A stretch of DNA of 16,034 nt from Tritrichomonas foetus (taxonomy: Eukaryota > Parabasalia > Tritrichomonadida > Tritrichomonadidae): positions 1-16,034 of the forward strand of contig MLAK01001428.1 of the NCBI GenBank assembly GCA_001839685.1. The letters are read 5' to 3'. Both the position numbers and the translations under genes were made by a program. Of this stretch, positions 1-9,300 are shown one piece after another. The notes beneath the pieces were generated by a model. It did no database searches. It was not told the origin of the DNA and saw only the letters and a list, made by a program, of their open reading frames with translations. Position 1 is the first letter of the stretch. Each line of letters opens with the position of its first letter.

Positions 1-123
1 TTTATGATTTCGTTGGTTTTCTCATTCATGAATTTTGAGTTGGGATAATTTGAAGCGAAGCTGCAACTTATCACAACTTATAGGTCTACTAATTATATAT
101 CAGGTAAAAAAAAAAAAATAACA

Positions 124-129
124 TCATAA
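124..129 (+). promoter_or_regulatory. Candidate initiator (TCATAA) of the F-box gene
   Basis: The hexamer TCATAA fits the trichomonad initiator TCA(+1)Y(A/T)(A/T) known from T. vaginalis. It lies 47 bases before the first ATG (173) when counted from its A. It follows a long A-run (106-119). The spacing is longer than is typical for the family, so this is only a candidate. Confidence 0.35.
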
Positions 130-172
130 GGTGAAAATAGGTGAATTTAGGGAAAATTTTAATCGATTGAAA

Positions 173-1600
173 ATGACAGAATCTGGAGCGGATTCTGCTG
201 ATCCTCATCAAGAACTCGCTCTAGATGAACTAAGTGACGAAATTCTCTCGATTATCCTCGCAAAACTACCGCTAAATTCGCTCGCGATTCTAAGCTGTAC
301 GTCGAAAAGAATGCATTCTCTATGCCACGACCCGCAGTTTTGGACATCAGTGAAACTTAACGACTCGCATTCAGATTTAACACCATTTGCAGTCAGTGTT
401 TTGTGCGGAAAAGGCGCTTTTATTCGTCATTTATGTATCGATTTACATCGAACCGTACTACCTGACTCAGTTCTTCACTATCTGGCATGTTCATGTCCAT
501 CGCTAGTTTCACTTTCTCTCTATATGAACGGTGATACGGCTCTCACTGGTACGCCACGAGTGAATGCTTTTCCCATAGATGAACTTGCCGCCTTTCTAAC
601 GAATTCAAAGTTTATTCGGTCGCTCAGATTCATTGACTCAGTTTTGATTGATGATTCCCACCTTGTGCGAGTTTTGCCACATCTTCAAATGATGCGTGAA
701 ATTGACCTTTCTGGTTGTGGATCGCTTTCCGACTCAACATTAATCAAATTGGCCCAACAATGCCCTTCATTACAAATATTAGATATTTCCAGACTAGCCA
801 TCACCGGTCGCTGTATCGAACAGATTTTCAGATATTGTGGGGGTTTACGAGTCCTCCGCGCAAATGGCTGTAGCGATTTTCAAAATGACGCATTTGATAC
901 CGTACATCCAGATTATTTGAAATCTTTAACAGAATTATCGCTTGTTCAAACACCAGCCGGCCTCGAGCAGACACTTATCTGTTGCGTTGGACTCAGGGCG
1001 CTCCTTGCGTCCACATCCCTTCACGATTCGTTACTTATTCCGTTTGTCATACAAAATCGAAATTTAGAAGTTTTACATATGGGAAGCGGTTGCAGGGTGA
1101 CGATTGCATCACTTTTGGCAGCTATTCAGAATTGTGGCCCACATTTGAAATCACTCACTTTTCACCCATATGAAGACTTTGCAGTACCTTCTGATGAAAC
1201 ACTTCGTCTGATATGTTTGAATTGCCCGCAATTGAAATTTTTGTCTTTGGCTCATTCCCGCGAAATTTCAACTTATTGGGTTATTCAAATTTTGAAAACA
1301 TTGAAATTAGAAAGTTTGGCACTTTTTGGATGGGAAAATGCAAATTCATCAACTTTGAGGATGATTTCACCTCATATTGGTGGATTGAAAATGTTTTGTA
1401 CAACTGGATGTAAAAAATTAACAGCAAAAGGTATAGCAAACTTTATAAATCATTGCCCAGATCTATCTGTAGTGAAATTTAATGAAACTGGAGCAAACAT
1501 CGACCCGACAGGAAAATTAGATCCTTTTGTTATAGAAAATATTCGCGAAAACTTTCCAAATGTGGCTGAGAATCCACCTGGAACATTACTTCTTCAATAA
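173..1600 (+). CDS. F-box / leucine-rich-repeat protein (putative SCF substrate receptor)
   Basis: 475 residues. An F-box fits residues about 17-62: it begins LDELSDEILSIILAKLP, continues with a Leu/Ser-rich helix, and ends in the HDPQFWTSVKL-type segment typical of F-boxes. The rest has irregular leucine-rich repeats of the cysteine-containing (AMN1/Fbxl) kind. Examples are residues 168-233, with REIDLSGCGSLSD and CPSLQILDIS, and repeats around 296-365 and 395-440. In this family the F-box binds Skp1 and the repeats select substrates for ubiquitination by a cullin-RING (SCF) ligase, in nucleus or cytosol. The start is the ATG at 173; the frame stays open upstream to 131 but only with a GTG codon. 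There is no signal peptide or membrane segment. The first half is visibly richer in G+C and CpG than the second. The F-box/LRR class is well supported; the substrate cannot be told. Confidence 0.85.
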   Translation: MTESGADSADPHQELALDELSDEILSIILAKLPLNSLAILSCTSKRMHSLCHDPQFWTSVKLNDSHSDLTPFAVSVLCGKGAFIRHLCIDLHRTVLPDSVLHYLACSCPSLVSLSLYMNGDTALTGTPRVNAFPIDELAAFLTNSKFIRSLRFIDSVLIDDSHLVRVLPHLQMMREIDLSGCGSLSDSTLIKLAQQCPSLQILDISRLAITGRCIEQIFRYCGGLRVLRANGCSDFQNDAFDTVHPDYLKSLTELSLVQTPAGLEQTLICCVGLRALLASTSLHDSLLIPFVIQNRNLEVLHMGSGCRVTIASLLAAIQNCGPHLKSLTFHPYEDFAVPSDETLRLICLNCPQLKFLSLAHSREISTYWVIQILKTLKLESLALFGWENANSSTLRMISPHIGGLKMFCTTGCKKLTAKGIANFINHCPDLSVVKFNETGANIDPTGKLDPFVIENIRENFPNVAENPPGTLLLQ

Positions 1601-1601
1601 A
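1598..1601 (+). terminator. TAAA poly(A)-type signal overlapping the stop of the F-box gene
   Basis: The TAA stop is followed by A, giving TAAA. In T. vaginalis this tetramer, often including the stop codon, is the reported polyadenylation signal. The next gene starts only 162 bases after the stop, so a very short 3' UTR is expected. Confidence 0.45.
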
Positions 1602-1729
1602 GTATATAAGTATGTAGAGATAATTTCTCAGACACCAAGTCTGACTTTTGTTCTTTTTTTTATTTGACCAAATATGTTATAAAAAAGTTGATTCCGAATT
1701 TTCATTTCTATTAAAAATAATCGTTTTGA

Positions 1730-1735
1730 TCATTC
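1730..1735 (+). promoter_or_regulatory. Candidate initiator (TCATTC) of the SSL1 gene
   Basis: TCATTC has its A at 1732, 31 bases before the ATG at 1763. A second match, TCATTT, lies at 1702-1707. A T-run (1740-1746, AATTTTTTCG context) sits between the nearer site and the ATG. This fits the trichomonad pattern of an initiator just upstream of the coding region; no transcript data are available. Confidence 0.45.
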
Positions 1736-1762
1736 GCAAATTTTTTCGATAAAAATAGAAAA

Positions 1763-3004
1763 ATGAGCTCAGATGAAGACCTTCTCGAAAATGTTCAATT
1801 AAAACAGACCGCGCACAGATGGGAACATACAGGCAAAACATGGGACACTCTTTTTCAAAAAGATGGTCAACTCGTTTCGATTATGAAAGATGGAGCAAGC
1901 TGGGAAAGCCAATACCAAAAGAAAAAGAATGAATTAAAAGGAAAAGTTCGAGGTTTGATTCGATCTCTAGTCGTTGTTATCGATTTAACAGAAGCTGGTC
2001 TTGCGCCGCTTGATTTTGGAATGCCAAGAATTCGCTTAATTACAGAAGAATTGTCTTCTTTCATTTCCGGATACATCGATCAAAACCCGCTCTCCCAGGT
2101 GTCCATTGTGACAACGTTTAATTATAAAGCGCAAATTCAGACACCACTTTGTGGGGACATAAAACTTCACCTGAACACTCTCCAGCATTTGACTGATATT
2201 ACAACCGCTGGAGAGCCTTCAATTTATAATGCATTAACAGTTGCATCCAATTTACTCTCAACTGTTCCTCCTTATTCAACAAAAGAAGTACTAATGATTT
2301 ATGGATCATTAAACAGCTGTGACCCTCAGCCATTTGATTCACTTTTAAATCTTGTAACTAATAATAATAAGTCGCCATTCAAGTGTACAGTTTCAACAAT
2401 CGGATTGAGCTCAGAAATAGACATTCTTAAAAAACTAGCAGAAGCAACAAATGGAAAATACAACATTCCTCTATCTAAAGATCATCTGACAGACCTACTA
2501 AATTCACATGTGTTACCACCAGCTTGGAACGACATGACACAACGCAGAAGATTTATTCCTTTTGGTTTTACTCGTTCTGTTGATGAAAAACCATCTTTTG
2601 ATTTGAAGAAAATATATAATGAGAAATCTGTTCCAGCACCAACTTCGTTTTGTTGTCCACAATGTAAAACACGCGTAAATGCTCTCCCTACATATTGTCC
2701 ATGTTGTTCTCTCCTGTTAATGTCACCTGCTCACTTAACAAGATCTTTGCAACATTTAAAACCACTTGATCAATTTGTACAACCGAAAACTGGAGAAAAA
2801 TATGGTGAAAATAGCGTTTTTAGTGAAATAGCATCAGAAATATATCATGTATGCGCGGCTTGCAATTCCAAACTCAGAAACAATGAAATGCCTTACATTT
2901 GTATTCACTGTCGCTCAACTTTTTGTAAAGCTTGTAATGGATTCATTCATGACTGCTTGCAAGTGTGCCCGAAGTGCCTCGAAGCCCAAAATCTTGAGGA
3001 ATGA
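1763..3004 (+). CDS. SSL1: TFIIH core subunit Ssl1 / p44 (GTF2H2)
   Basis: 413 residues, close to human p44 (about 395) and yeast Ssl1 (about 460). Residues about 66-250 form the von Willebrand A-like Ssl1 domain. Family signatures are DQNPLSQVSIV (106-116), GEPSIYNALTVA (150-161), the STKEVLMIYGSLNSCDP strand (172-188) and CTVSTIGLSSEI (208-219). Zinc-binding segments follow: Cys298-x2-Cys301 with Cys312 and Cys315, then a TFIIH C1-type finger with Cys364/367, Cys380/383, Cys388/391 and Cys402/405, plus His396. In other eukaryotes p44 sits in the TFIIH core, binds and stimulates the XPD helicase, and serves RNA polymerase II initiation and nucleotide excision repair. The VWA metal site is not canonical: DLTEA (74-78) replaces DxSxS. 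The start is the first ATG, and no upstream in-frame extension is needed. The match covers the whole length, so I regard this as secure. Confidence 0.96.
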   Translation: MSSDEDLLENVQLKQTAHRWEHTGKTWDTLFQKDGQLVSIMKDGASWESQYQKKKNELKGKVRGLIRSLVVVIDLTEAGLAPLDFGMPRIRLITEELSSFISGYIDQNPLSQVSIVTTFNYKAQIQTPLCGDIKLHLNTLQHLTDITTAGEPSIYNALTVASNLLSTVPPYSTKEVLMIYGSLNSCDPQPFDSLLNLVTNNNKSPFKCTVSTIGLSSEIDILKKLAEATNGKYNIPLSKDHLTDLLNSHVLPPAWNDMTQRRRFIPFGFTRSVDEKPSFDLKKIYNEKSVPAPTSFCCPQCKTRVNALPTYCPCCSLLLMSPAHLTRSLQHLKPLDQFVQPKTGEKYGENSVFSEIASEIYHVCAACNSKLRNNEMPYICIHCRSTFCKACNGFIHDCLQVCPKCLEAQNLEE

Positions 3005-3295
3005 GTCTAATAACAATATTCTATTTTTATTATAATCAATAAAATATATAATGTATAGCAATTTCTAGTATTTCTTAGAAATTTATAATATTATAAATGA
3101 TAGAATGAAATGAAGAAAGAAAGAATCAAATGGAATGTGAATACATTCACTAGAGGAAAAAATATATTTATGAAAATTGTAAGTAAAAATATATAAGCGT
3201 AATATAAAGTATGCAAAAATAATATGATAAAGGGAAAGAAATATTATAGAAGAAATTTTTAATGAGATTATTATCCTAATTTTGAGAAAAATTCA
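3005..3295. other. Convergent intergenic spacer between SSL1 and the coiled-coil gene
   Basis: 291 bases of very AT-rich DNA where two 3' ends meet. A TAAA at 3040-3043 (AATAAA context) lies 36 bases after the SSL1 stop. On the minus strand, TAAA at 3261-3258 lies 35 bases after the coiled-coil gene stop. There is no open frame or RNA-like structure. Confidence 0.6.
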
Positions 3296-6070
3296 TCATT
3301 TTGATTCGTTGGAAAATGATAATACTCTGGACGAGTTGGATAACCCGTTATTTTTCCAAACAATTGGGGAGAAATTTAGCTTTGCAGTTTTGGGACTTAA
3401 GATTGCTTCTATTCTCTTTGCACCAGCCATTTTCCTTAATCTTCCACAAAACATTATCAAGCAAATAATGGATCTTGTATGTGATGGAGCAATGGCTACG
3501 AAATTTGAATGTCTCATCTCCATTAAAATGTTGAAGAACTTTTTTTCTCTTCGTAACAACTCGAGCTTCTGATACACATCTTTATAGCCAATACTGCACA
3601 TCATTGTCTCTTCAATCAAAAATCTCATTTCATCTGGTTTAGAAACCAAATTTCCACAGATTCGATGGCATAATGACTTTGCCCATGTTTCCCAGTTATT
3701 AAGATCATCATTATTGACATTATCACCAAAGAATCTTCGATTTGGAGAAAAAGATTTATTTATTCTCATTTCAGATTTAAGATTATTATTTTCTGATTTA
3801 ATTTGGGAGAGAGTTAGAGCCATTTGTTTAGAAGTATACTTCTCATCTTCATAAATTTTATTTGCCTCTTGAATTTTCTTTTCAATAATAGAAATCATGT
3901 GTTCAATTGAAGAATTACATGGAGTATTAATGTGGAAACTGTTATTCATAATATCACTTAATAATGAACTAATAGAATCAACTTTCTTAGAATACATCTC
4001 TTTTGATTTAGAAATCTCGTTTTTGAGTAAATTGTTCTCATTTAAAACAGTATCTTCTTTCTTTTTCATGAGAATTATCTGAGCTCTTAGAGATTTTTCA
4101 GCCAAAATCGACTCTGATACTTTGGCAGATACTTCATTATAGTGTGCCTTCAAAGTTTCATTCTCATTGCTAACCAGCATTAATTTTTCTTTAAATTTAT
4201 GCGTGAGCTTTTTACATTTTTCAAGATAAAAGCGATACTGAGACTCTTTTTGACATATATTCTCTTCATATTCATTAATTTGAGACTGGTAGCATTTTAT
4301 TATTTGTTTGTGCTTTTTTATTTTTCGGTCATAATCTTTTTGCATCTGTTCAAACTGCTTCTGAAGCTCCTCAATGCGAGAATTAACAGCTGCTAATGAT
4401 TTTTCATTTTCATTAATGGTTTTTTTCAATTCTTCATTTTCTTTTACAAGTCTAATTTCATTAGCTTCGAATTGTGTGAGATTATTTGTTAATTCTTTTT
4501 CATGTAACTGTATTGCTTTCAGTTCCTGTTTAATTTTTCTTTTAGAATCAGAGTTCTTTTCAAGAGCTTCTTTCATTTCACTTATCATCTTTTCTTTATC
4601 TTGGATTTGATTTGTCATTTCTGAAATAGTATTTCGATATTTTACTTTTTCTGTTACAAATTCGTGTTCAAGAGAGGTAAATTTGGATTTTATTTCATTA
4701 ATTTCTTCGTTTAAAATGTTTGGATCTTTGATTGCACTTAATTCTTCAATTAATTCTTTGTTTTCGTTCAAAGTATCTTGATAAACTTTAATTAAATTCG
4801 GTATCATATCATCAGGTGCAAAATCGGTATCTCCTAAAGTATCATTAATTAAGGAAATATTATTAATCTGTTTTTGTTTCCATTCCTCATTTGTTTTTTC
4901 TTTGTCTTGTAAATATTGCAGGGATCTAATCATTTCTTCTTTTTCTTTGAGAAGTTCACTATTATTTTTCATTAGCATTTGGTTGATTTTTGAAACACCT
5001 AAAAGATAAGAGACAATTTCCCTATATTGCAATTGTTTATCTGCATCATCAGAGTTTTTGTGATCAAAAAGAACTTCTATCGCATTTTTGGAATCTAAAT
5101 TCTGGAATATATTCAAGATTTCACTGATCTCATTAAATGTTCCCAGATCTTCACAGTCATTTTCATTAATTTGCTCATCAATATAATGACCAATTCTTGC
5201 ACATTGCCCCAACAAGAAAGTTCGTTTATCGTTTTCTTCTTCTTTATTTGCGATTCCCATCAATAGTTGAATCAGAATTTCCATTTGTTCAATTACAACT
5301 TCATATTTTTCTTTTCGAATATAATGGGCATTTCGATCATCTATGATCGATAAAAATGCACTTTCAATATAAGTTACAAAATCTTCATCACTTAAATTTT
5401 GATGATTAGAAGCAATTTCAATATTGTTTTCATCATTACTTAATGGCTCTTTATTTTTTTTTACCATTTCTCCAATAATTCTTCGAAGACTTTCATTAGA
5501 ATTATGAATTTCAAGAAGTCTGTTTTCTGTATCATTTAAGGAATTTTCAAGTACAGCAATTTTTTCTTCATTTTCTTGTAAATGTTCATGATAGATATCA
5601 ATATATTTAGCAATATTTTTCACTTTATTAGTAAGGAATGCTTTCTGGAAAGAAATATTTTCAATTTCATGAATTTGCATGTTAATAAGTTCTTCGTAAG
5701 CATTCACAATGGACATAAAATGATTATTATTGAGGTTACTGGAATTTTCTATGTATGACTCGTTGTATGTTGTTGTTGATGAAAATAAGCTTCGTGAATT
5801 ATCCTTATTTGAGTGGATGGAATTGGAAGAGTTGATAGAATTAAGGAATTCGTCAGTATTTCGATTCTTCAAAGGGTCAGATTTCTGGTTTAATGATGAA
5901 TCATCATACACCAAAGCGTCATTAAAATTTTTGAACAGGGAATCTAGTGTTTTGTGTGAATTGTTCGATCTTGGATCACATTTTTTAGGAGATAACCGCG
6001 AGTTTGATTCATAGTTTGGGTTCTTTCGATTACTAGTCGTCACTGTTGTTGTCGTGGCCAAGTAGTCCAT
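3296..6070 (-). CDS. Long coiled-coil protein with a Trp-containing C-terminal module; function unknown
   Basis: 924 residues. Residues 1-115 are low-complexity and rich in Ser, Asn and Thr, hence probably disordered and a likely phosphorylation target. From about 120 to 765 the protein is largely charged, helical and heptad-like (Glu/Lys/Asn-rich with regular Leu/Ile), with a break around 230-400. A short Ser/Asn linker precedes a compact C-terminal module at about 790-850 that is not coiled-coil-like. It holds NWETWAKSLC (Trp793, Trp796), MRFLIEET and YKDVYQKLELLRRE. A basic, hydrophobic tail follows (853-924). I recall similar WxxWA... plus LRxEK modules at the ends of many T. vaginalis coiled-coil proteins, but could not check this. 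Such proteins are often mislabelled as myosin- or inclusion-body-like because of composition alone. The start is the ATG at 6070, six bases behind a TCATTA initiator. A scaffold or cytoskeletal role is an inference. Confidence 0.8.
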   Translation of the reverse strand: MDYLATTTTVTTSNRKNPNYESNSRLSPKKCDPRSNNSHKTLDSLFKNFNDALVYDDSSLNQKSDPLKNRNTDEFLNSINSSNSIHSNKDNSRSLFSSTTTYNESYIENSSNLNNNHFMSIVNAYEELINMQIHEIENISFQKAFLTNKVKNIAKYIDIYHEHLQENEEKIAVLENSLNDTENRLLEIHNSNESLRRIIGEMVKKNKEPLSNDENNIEIASNHQNLSDEDFVTYIESAFLSIIDDRNAHYIRKEKYEVVIEQMEILIQLLMGIANKEEENDKRTFLLGQCARIGHYIDEQINENDCEDLGTFNEISEILNIFQNLDSKNAIEVLFDHKNSDDADKQLQYREIVSYLLGVSKINQMLMKNNSELLKEKEEMIRSLQYLQDKEKTNEEWKQKQINNISLINDTLGDTDFAPDDMIPNLIKVYQDTLNENKELIEELSAIKDPNILNEEINEIKSKFTSLEHEFVTEKVKYRNTISEMTNQIQDKEKMISEMKEALEKNSDSKRKIKQELKAIQLHEKELTNNLTQFEANEIRLVKENEELKKTINENEKSLAAVNSRIEELQKQFEQMQKDYDRKIKKHKQIIKCYQSQINEYEENICQKESQYRFYLEKCKKLTHKFKEKLMLVSNENETLKAHYNEVSAKVSESILAEKSLRAQIILMKKKEDTVLNENNLLKNEISKSKEMYSKKVDSISSLLSDIMNNSFHINTPCNSSIEHMISIIEKKIQEANKIYEDEKYTSKQMALTLSQIKSENNNLKSEMRINKSFSPNRRFFGDNVNNDDLNNWETWAKSLCHRICGNLVSKPDEMRFLIEETMMCSIGYKDVYQKLELLRREKKFFNILMEMRHSNFVAIAPSHTRSIICLIMFCGRLRKMAGAKRIEAILSPKTAKLNFSPIVWKNNGLSNSSRVLSFSNESK

Positions 6071-6324
6071 ATTAATGAGCAAGTTTTAAACGTCCTGGCT
6101 GAAAGAAAATGATGTGATCAATAGAAAAACAAAAATCAGTTTTGTGTCAAGTTCTTCAGAAATCTTCAGAAATTTTGAATGCAATGCATCATTCACTTTT
6201 TAATAACTCCCGATTACTAATTTCAATGTTATCGTCTCGACCAATTTCAAAAAGAGGAAATGTGACATAAAAAGCTTCTCTTTAACATTTATCTTCTCAA
6301 TTTATCAAAATTTTTTTGTTGAAA
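6071..6324. promoter_or_regulatory. Shared divergent promoter region of the coiled-coil and ECM29-like genes
   Basis: 254 bases separate two start codons that point away from each other. On the minus side TCATTAAT directly abuts the ATG (6078-6071). On the plus side no exact initiator is seen near 6325; TCAATT at 6297-6302 is the closest, with A instead of a pyrimidine at the fourth base. Near the centre-right is TATCGTC (about 6231-6237), the form of a Myb-recognition element described for the T. vaginalis ap65-1 promoter. Its use here is untested. Confidence 0.5.
6073..6078 (-). promoter_or_regulatory. Candidate initiator (TCATTA) of the coiled-coil gene
   Basis: Read on the minus strand, TCATTAAT runs straight into the ATG. 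The predicted +1 A (6076) is six bases before the start codon, giving an almost leaderless mRNA, as is known for many trichomonad genes. A second match, TCATTT, lies at 6112-6107. Confidence 0.5.
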
Positions 6325-9300
6325 ATGGAGAGCGAGAGTCAACTTGATTTAGTACTGCTTTCAATTTACAATGCAGCAACACCAGAACGTTTACAATCTT
6401 TAATTACGAAATACGTTCCTCTACTTTTATTATCATTAGATCCAAAATACAAGTTCGATCAAAAGAAAATTGTCAAAACGATAAACGATACTTTGGTATT
6501 TGTTCGAAAACGAAATGAATTAACGCTACCAAACGATGAATTAATCAATATTTTGAAAACTTCAAAAATTCCACTTCAAAAAAACGTCACTGCAGTTTTC
6601 TTGAAAATTTCGCTTCAGAAACATCCTGAACAGATTGATTTACAAGAATTGATGAACGGTTTTTCAACAATTCCTGCAAATATTCAGAATGATGTATTTA
6701 TTGCATATATTTCGCAGATCGCTCGAATGGATCCAATTGAATTCATCAAAACTCTTCAGAAACATACAGATTCTCTTTTGAAATTGAGTTCAGATCAATT
6801 ATCAAATTTCCCATCATTTTTGTCAAGTAATATTCGACTTTTCCGTGGTTATCCGCATCTTTTCTATACCATCTTTATGAAATTTGATAACATTGATATC
6901 GATGATGGATCAGTTTTGGATGGTGAATCAATTGTTGCTCAACTTGATAAAGATTTTAATACTTTTAACGTCTCACAAATTAAGAGAACGTTTTATCTTT
7001 TATCTAAATTGAATGCAGTTTTTCCACTTGAAAAAATTGTTACAAGAACTGATTTACCATATTGCTTTGAATGTCTTGATAGACAACTGCCATTACAAAA
7101 ATCGGACGTCATAGAACCACATATTTCTCATCTAGTCGCAGTTCTCACTGAAAAGCTTTATGAAAAAGTGGAACTAAAAATATCAATTTTGCGAACTTTA
7201 TTGAAAAAATGCCACAAATCTTTTATCCATAATTTAGGTTTATTTAAGACCTTATTTTCATCTGATGATATTCCACGAGCAACGAAATCGTCAATTATTT
7301 ATTTATTTTCTTCTTTCATTGATCCATCTATGAAATTATTGAATTATCTTGAAAATAAAATTTATGATGGTGATGTGACTGCTTTATCAATACTTCGACA
7401 AATCTATCCATTTAGTGAACCACGCACTAAGGTGATTGCTTGCTTAATGATATCAGATGTAAATTTCACTGATGAATGTCGGCTTTTACTTCACCCCTAT
7501 CGTCTCTCTGAAAATGATGGTTTTCGAATGTGCTTGACTGATGATAAAGCGGAAACTCCAACTACTGCAGAACTTTTTAAGATTATTGAAAACGACAATA
7601 AAATCTATCGCTATTTGACAAGCACCACATCAACCAGAAATGTTTCAGCCATTTTTAATTTTGCTACTCTTTGTAAGCCAGTTTATCCACTTCCTTATGA
7701 TTTTATTATTCATGCTTTAGATAATTGTCCAAACTCTGCAAATGAGATTTCTGCCTTTCTTGTTCATATTTCGAATTCTTTACCAAAAGATTCTAATTTT
7801 AATCCGAAGCCTTTACTTGAATTTATTGAAAAGGAAACAGATGCATCAATTATTGAATCAATAAGCCGATTCTTAAGATGGTCTGGCGTTGAAATTGATG
7901 TTGAACAAGTTACAAAGAAAATGAATGGTGTGAAAAAAGTTGCATTTATGGCACATTTTGGCTGTCCATTTGATGAATGCGTGAAAATGCTGACAACTGC
8001 AGGACAATCAAATCTTGGAAAGAATTGTTTAATGGCTATGGCACAACGTGGATTACTTGATAAATCTCATTTTGATAAACTTTTCCCAACACTTTCGAAA
8101 GATGCAACTGGTGTTGAAATTTTATCAACAATAGCTGCGTCTGACGTCGAATTATGTGAGCAACTTACTGCAAAATTCTTCGAAGTACCTTTAATTAATT
8201 CTGAACATATTGAATTAATTGTTTCTGGTGCAAGGAAACTATCGAAAATCGTGAATGAGAAATTTTTAGTTGATCTGATTGAAACAGGAATGAAAAATGA
8301 CAAATCTCGAAGAAATAGTTCAATATTCCTTCTTTATTTAGTAGATAGATTGGTGCCTGAACGTCTTTGGTTTACAGCAAGAACTCTTCTTTTCTGCTGT
8401 GGTGCTGAAAATGGTGTTGTTAGAACTTCAGGTTTAATTGGTTTGAATATTCTTTACAGAAAAGCAAATGAAAGCCAAAAGAAAGAAATTGATGATGCTT
8501 TACTTGGTAGAAGTAAACCAGAAAATGAAAATGCACAATTAATGTCAGGTCAATCTCGTTCCCAACTTATTCAACAATTGCTGAAACTTGCACCAAATAT
8601 TCCAACGTTTCTCGATTTCCTTATTAATTTAATTGAACCAGATTTCCTCATTTTTTCTGGAATTGATATCCCTAAAGCTGAAAATAGTAAAAGTGGAAGT
8701 GAGTTTTCAAGTAAATTCTTCTATTGCTCATTCTCACCAAATGAAACAACAGCTGACTCATTTAGAAGACTTTGGAGATGGGCAACTGATGGCGGAAAGA
8801 AACAATCAATTCCAGATCTAATTAATGCAATTGATGAAGATGCAACTTCATGGGACGCTCAACAACAAAACTTAAGTTGTGTACATGAAATCATTTCGAG
8901 AATGAGCCAAGAACAAACAGCCGAATTTTTCGAGAAATTAACGGCAATTTTAATGAAATTAGTCTTTTCACCTGTTAAAGAAATGACAATTTCTGGAACA
9001 GCTGGTCTTGACAAACTTGTTCAAAAATTAGGCACACAAAACCTTTCAAAGCATTTACAAAATACTTTGATTTCACTTTGTGCACAGCTTTTTGATACTC
9101 GACAGCCACACCTTGTTATTGTTGCTACAAAATGGGCCAATGATGTTATTCCATCTGTTGAAATGATTTCTGATATGATTGTTATTTATAAAGCACTTTT
9201 TGCTGGACTTGGAGCAACACCACAAATTTCCGAAATGCTAAGTGGACCAACATGGCCTGTCTTTTCTAAAGCTGTTTATAGATGTTGTGAACTTGAACTT

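Noticed and set aside
87..103. Splice-acceptor-like TACTAAT...CAG before the F-box gene
   Set aside because: There is no matching donor in the 86 bases available, and trichomonad introns use a tighter ACTAACACACAG-type end. The open frame needs no intron.
131..172. N-terminal extension of the F-box protein from 131
   Set aside because: The extension begins with GTG and adds 14 residues outside the F-box; the first ATG is at 173. The same reasoning set the starts at 6325 and 6070, where the extra upstream codons begin with TTG.
3296..6070. Annotation as myosin, kinesin or viral inclusion-type protein
   Set aside because: No motor domain or nucleotide loop is present. Similarity to such proteins would rest only on coiled-coil composition.
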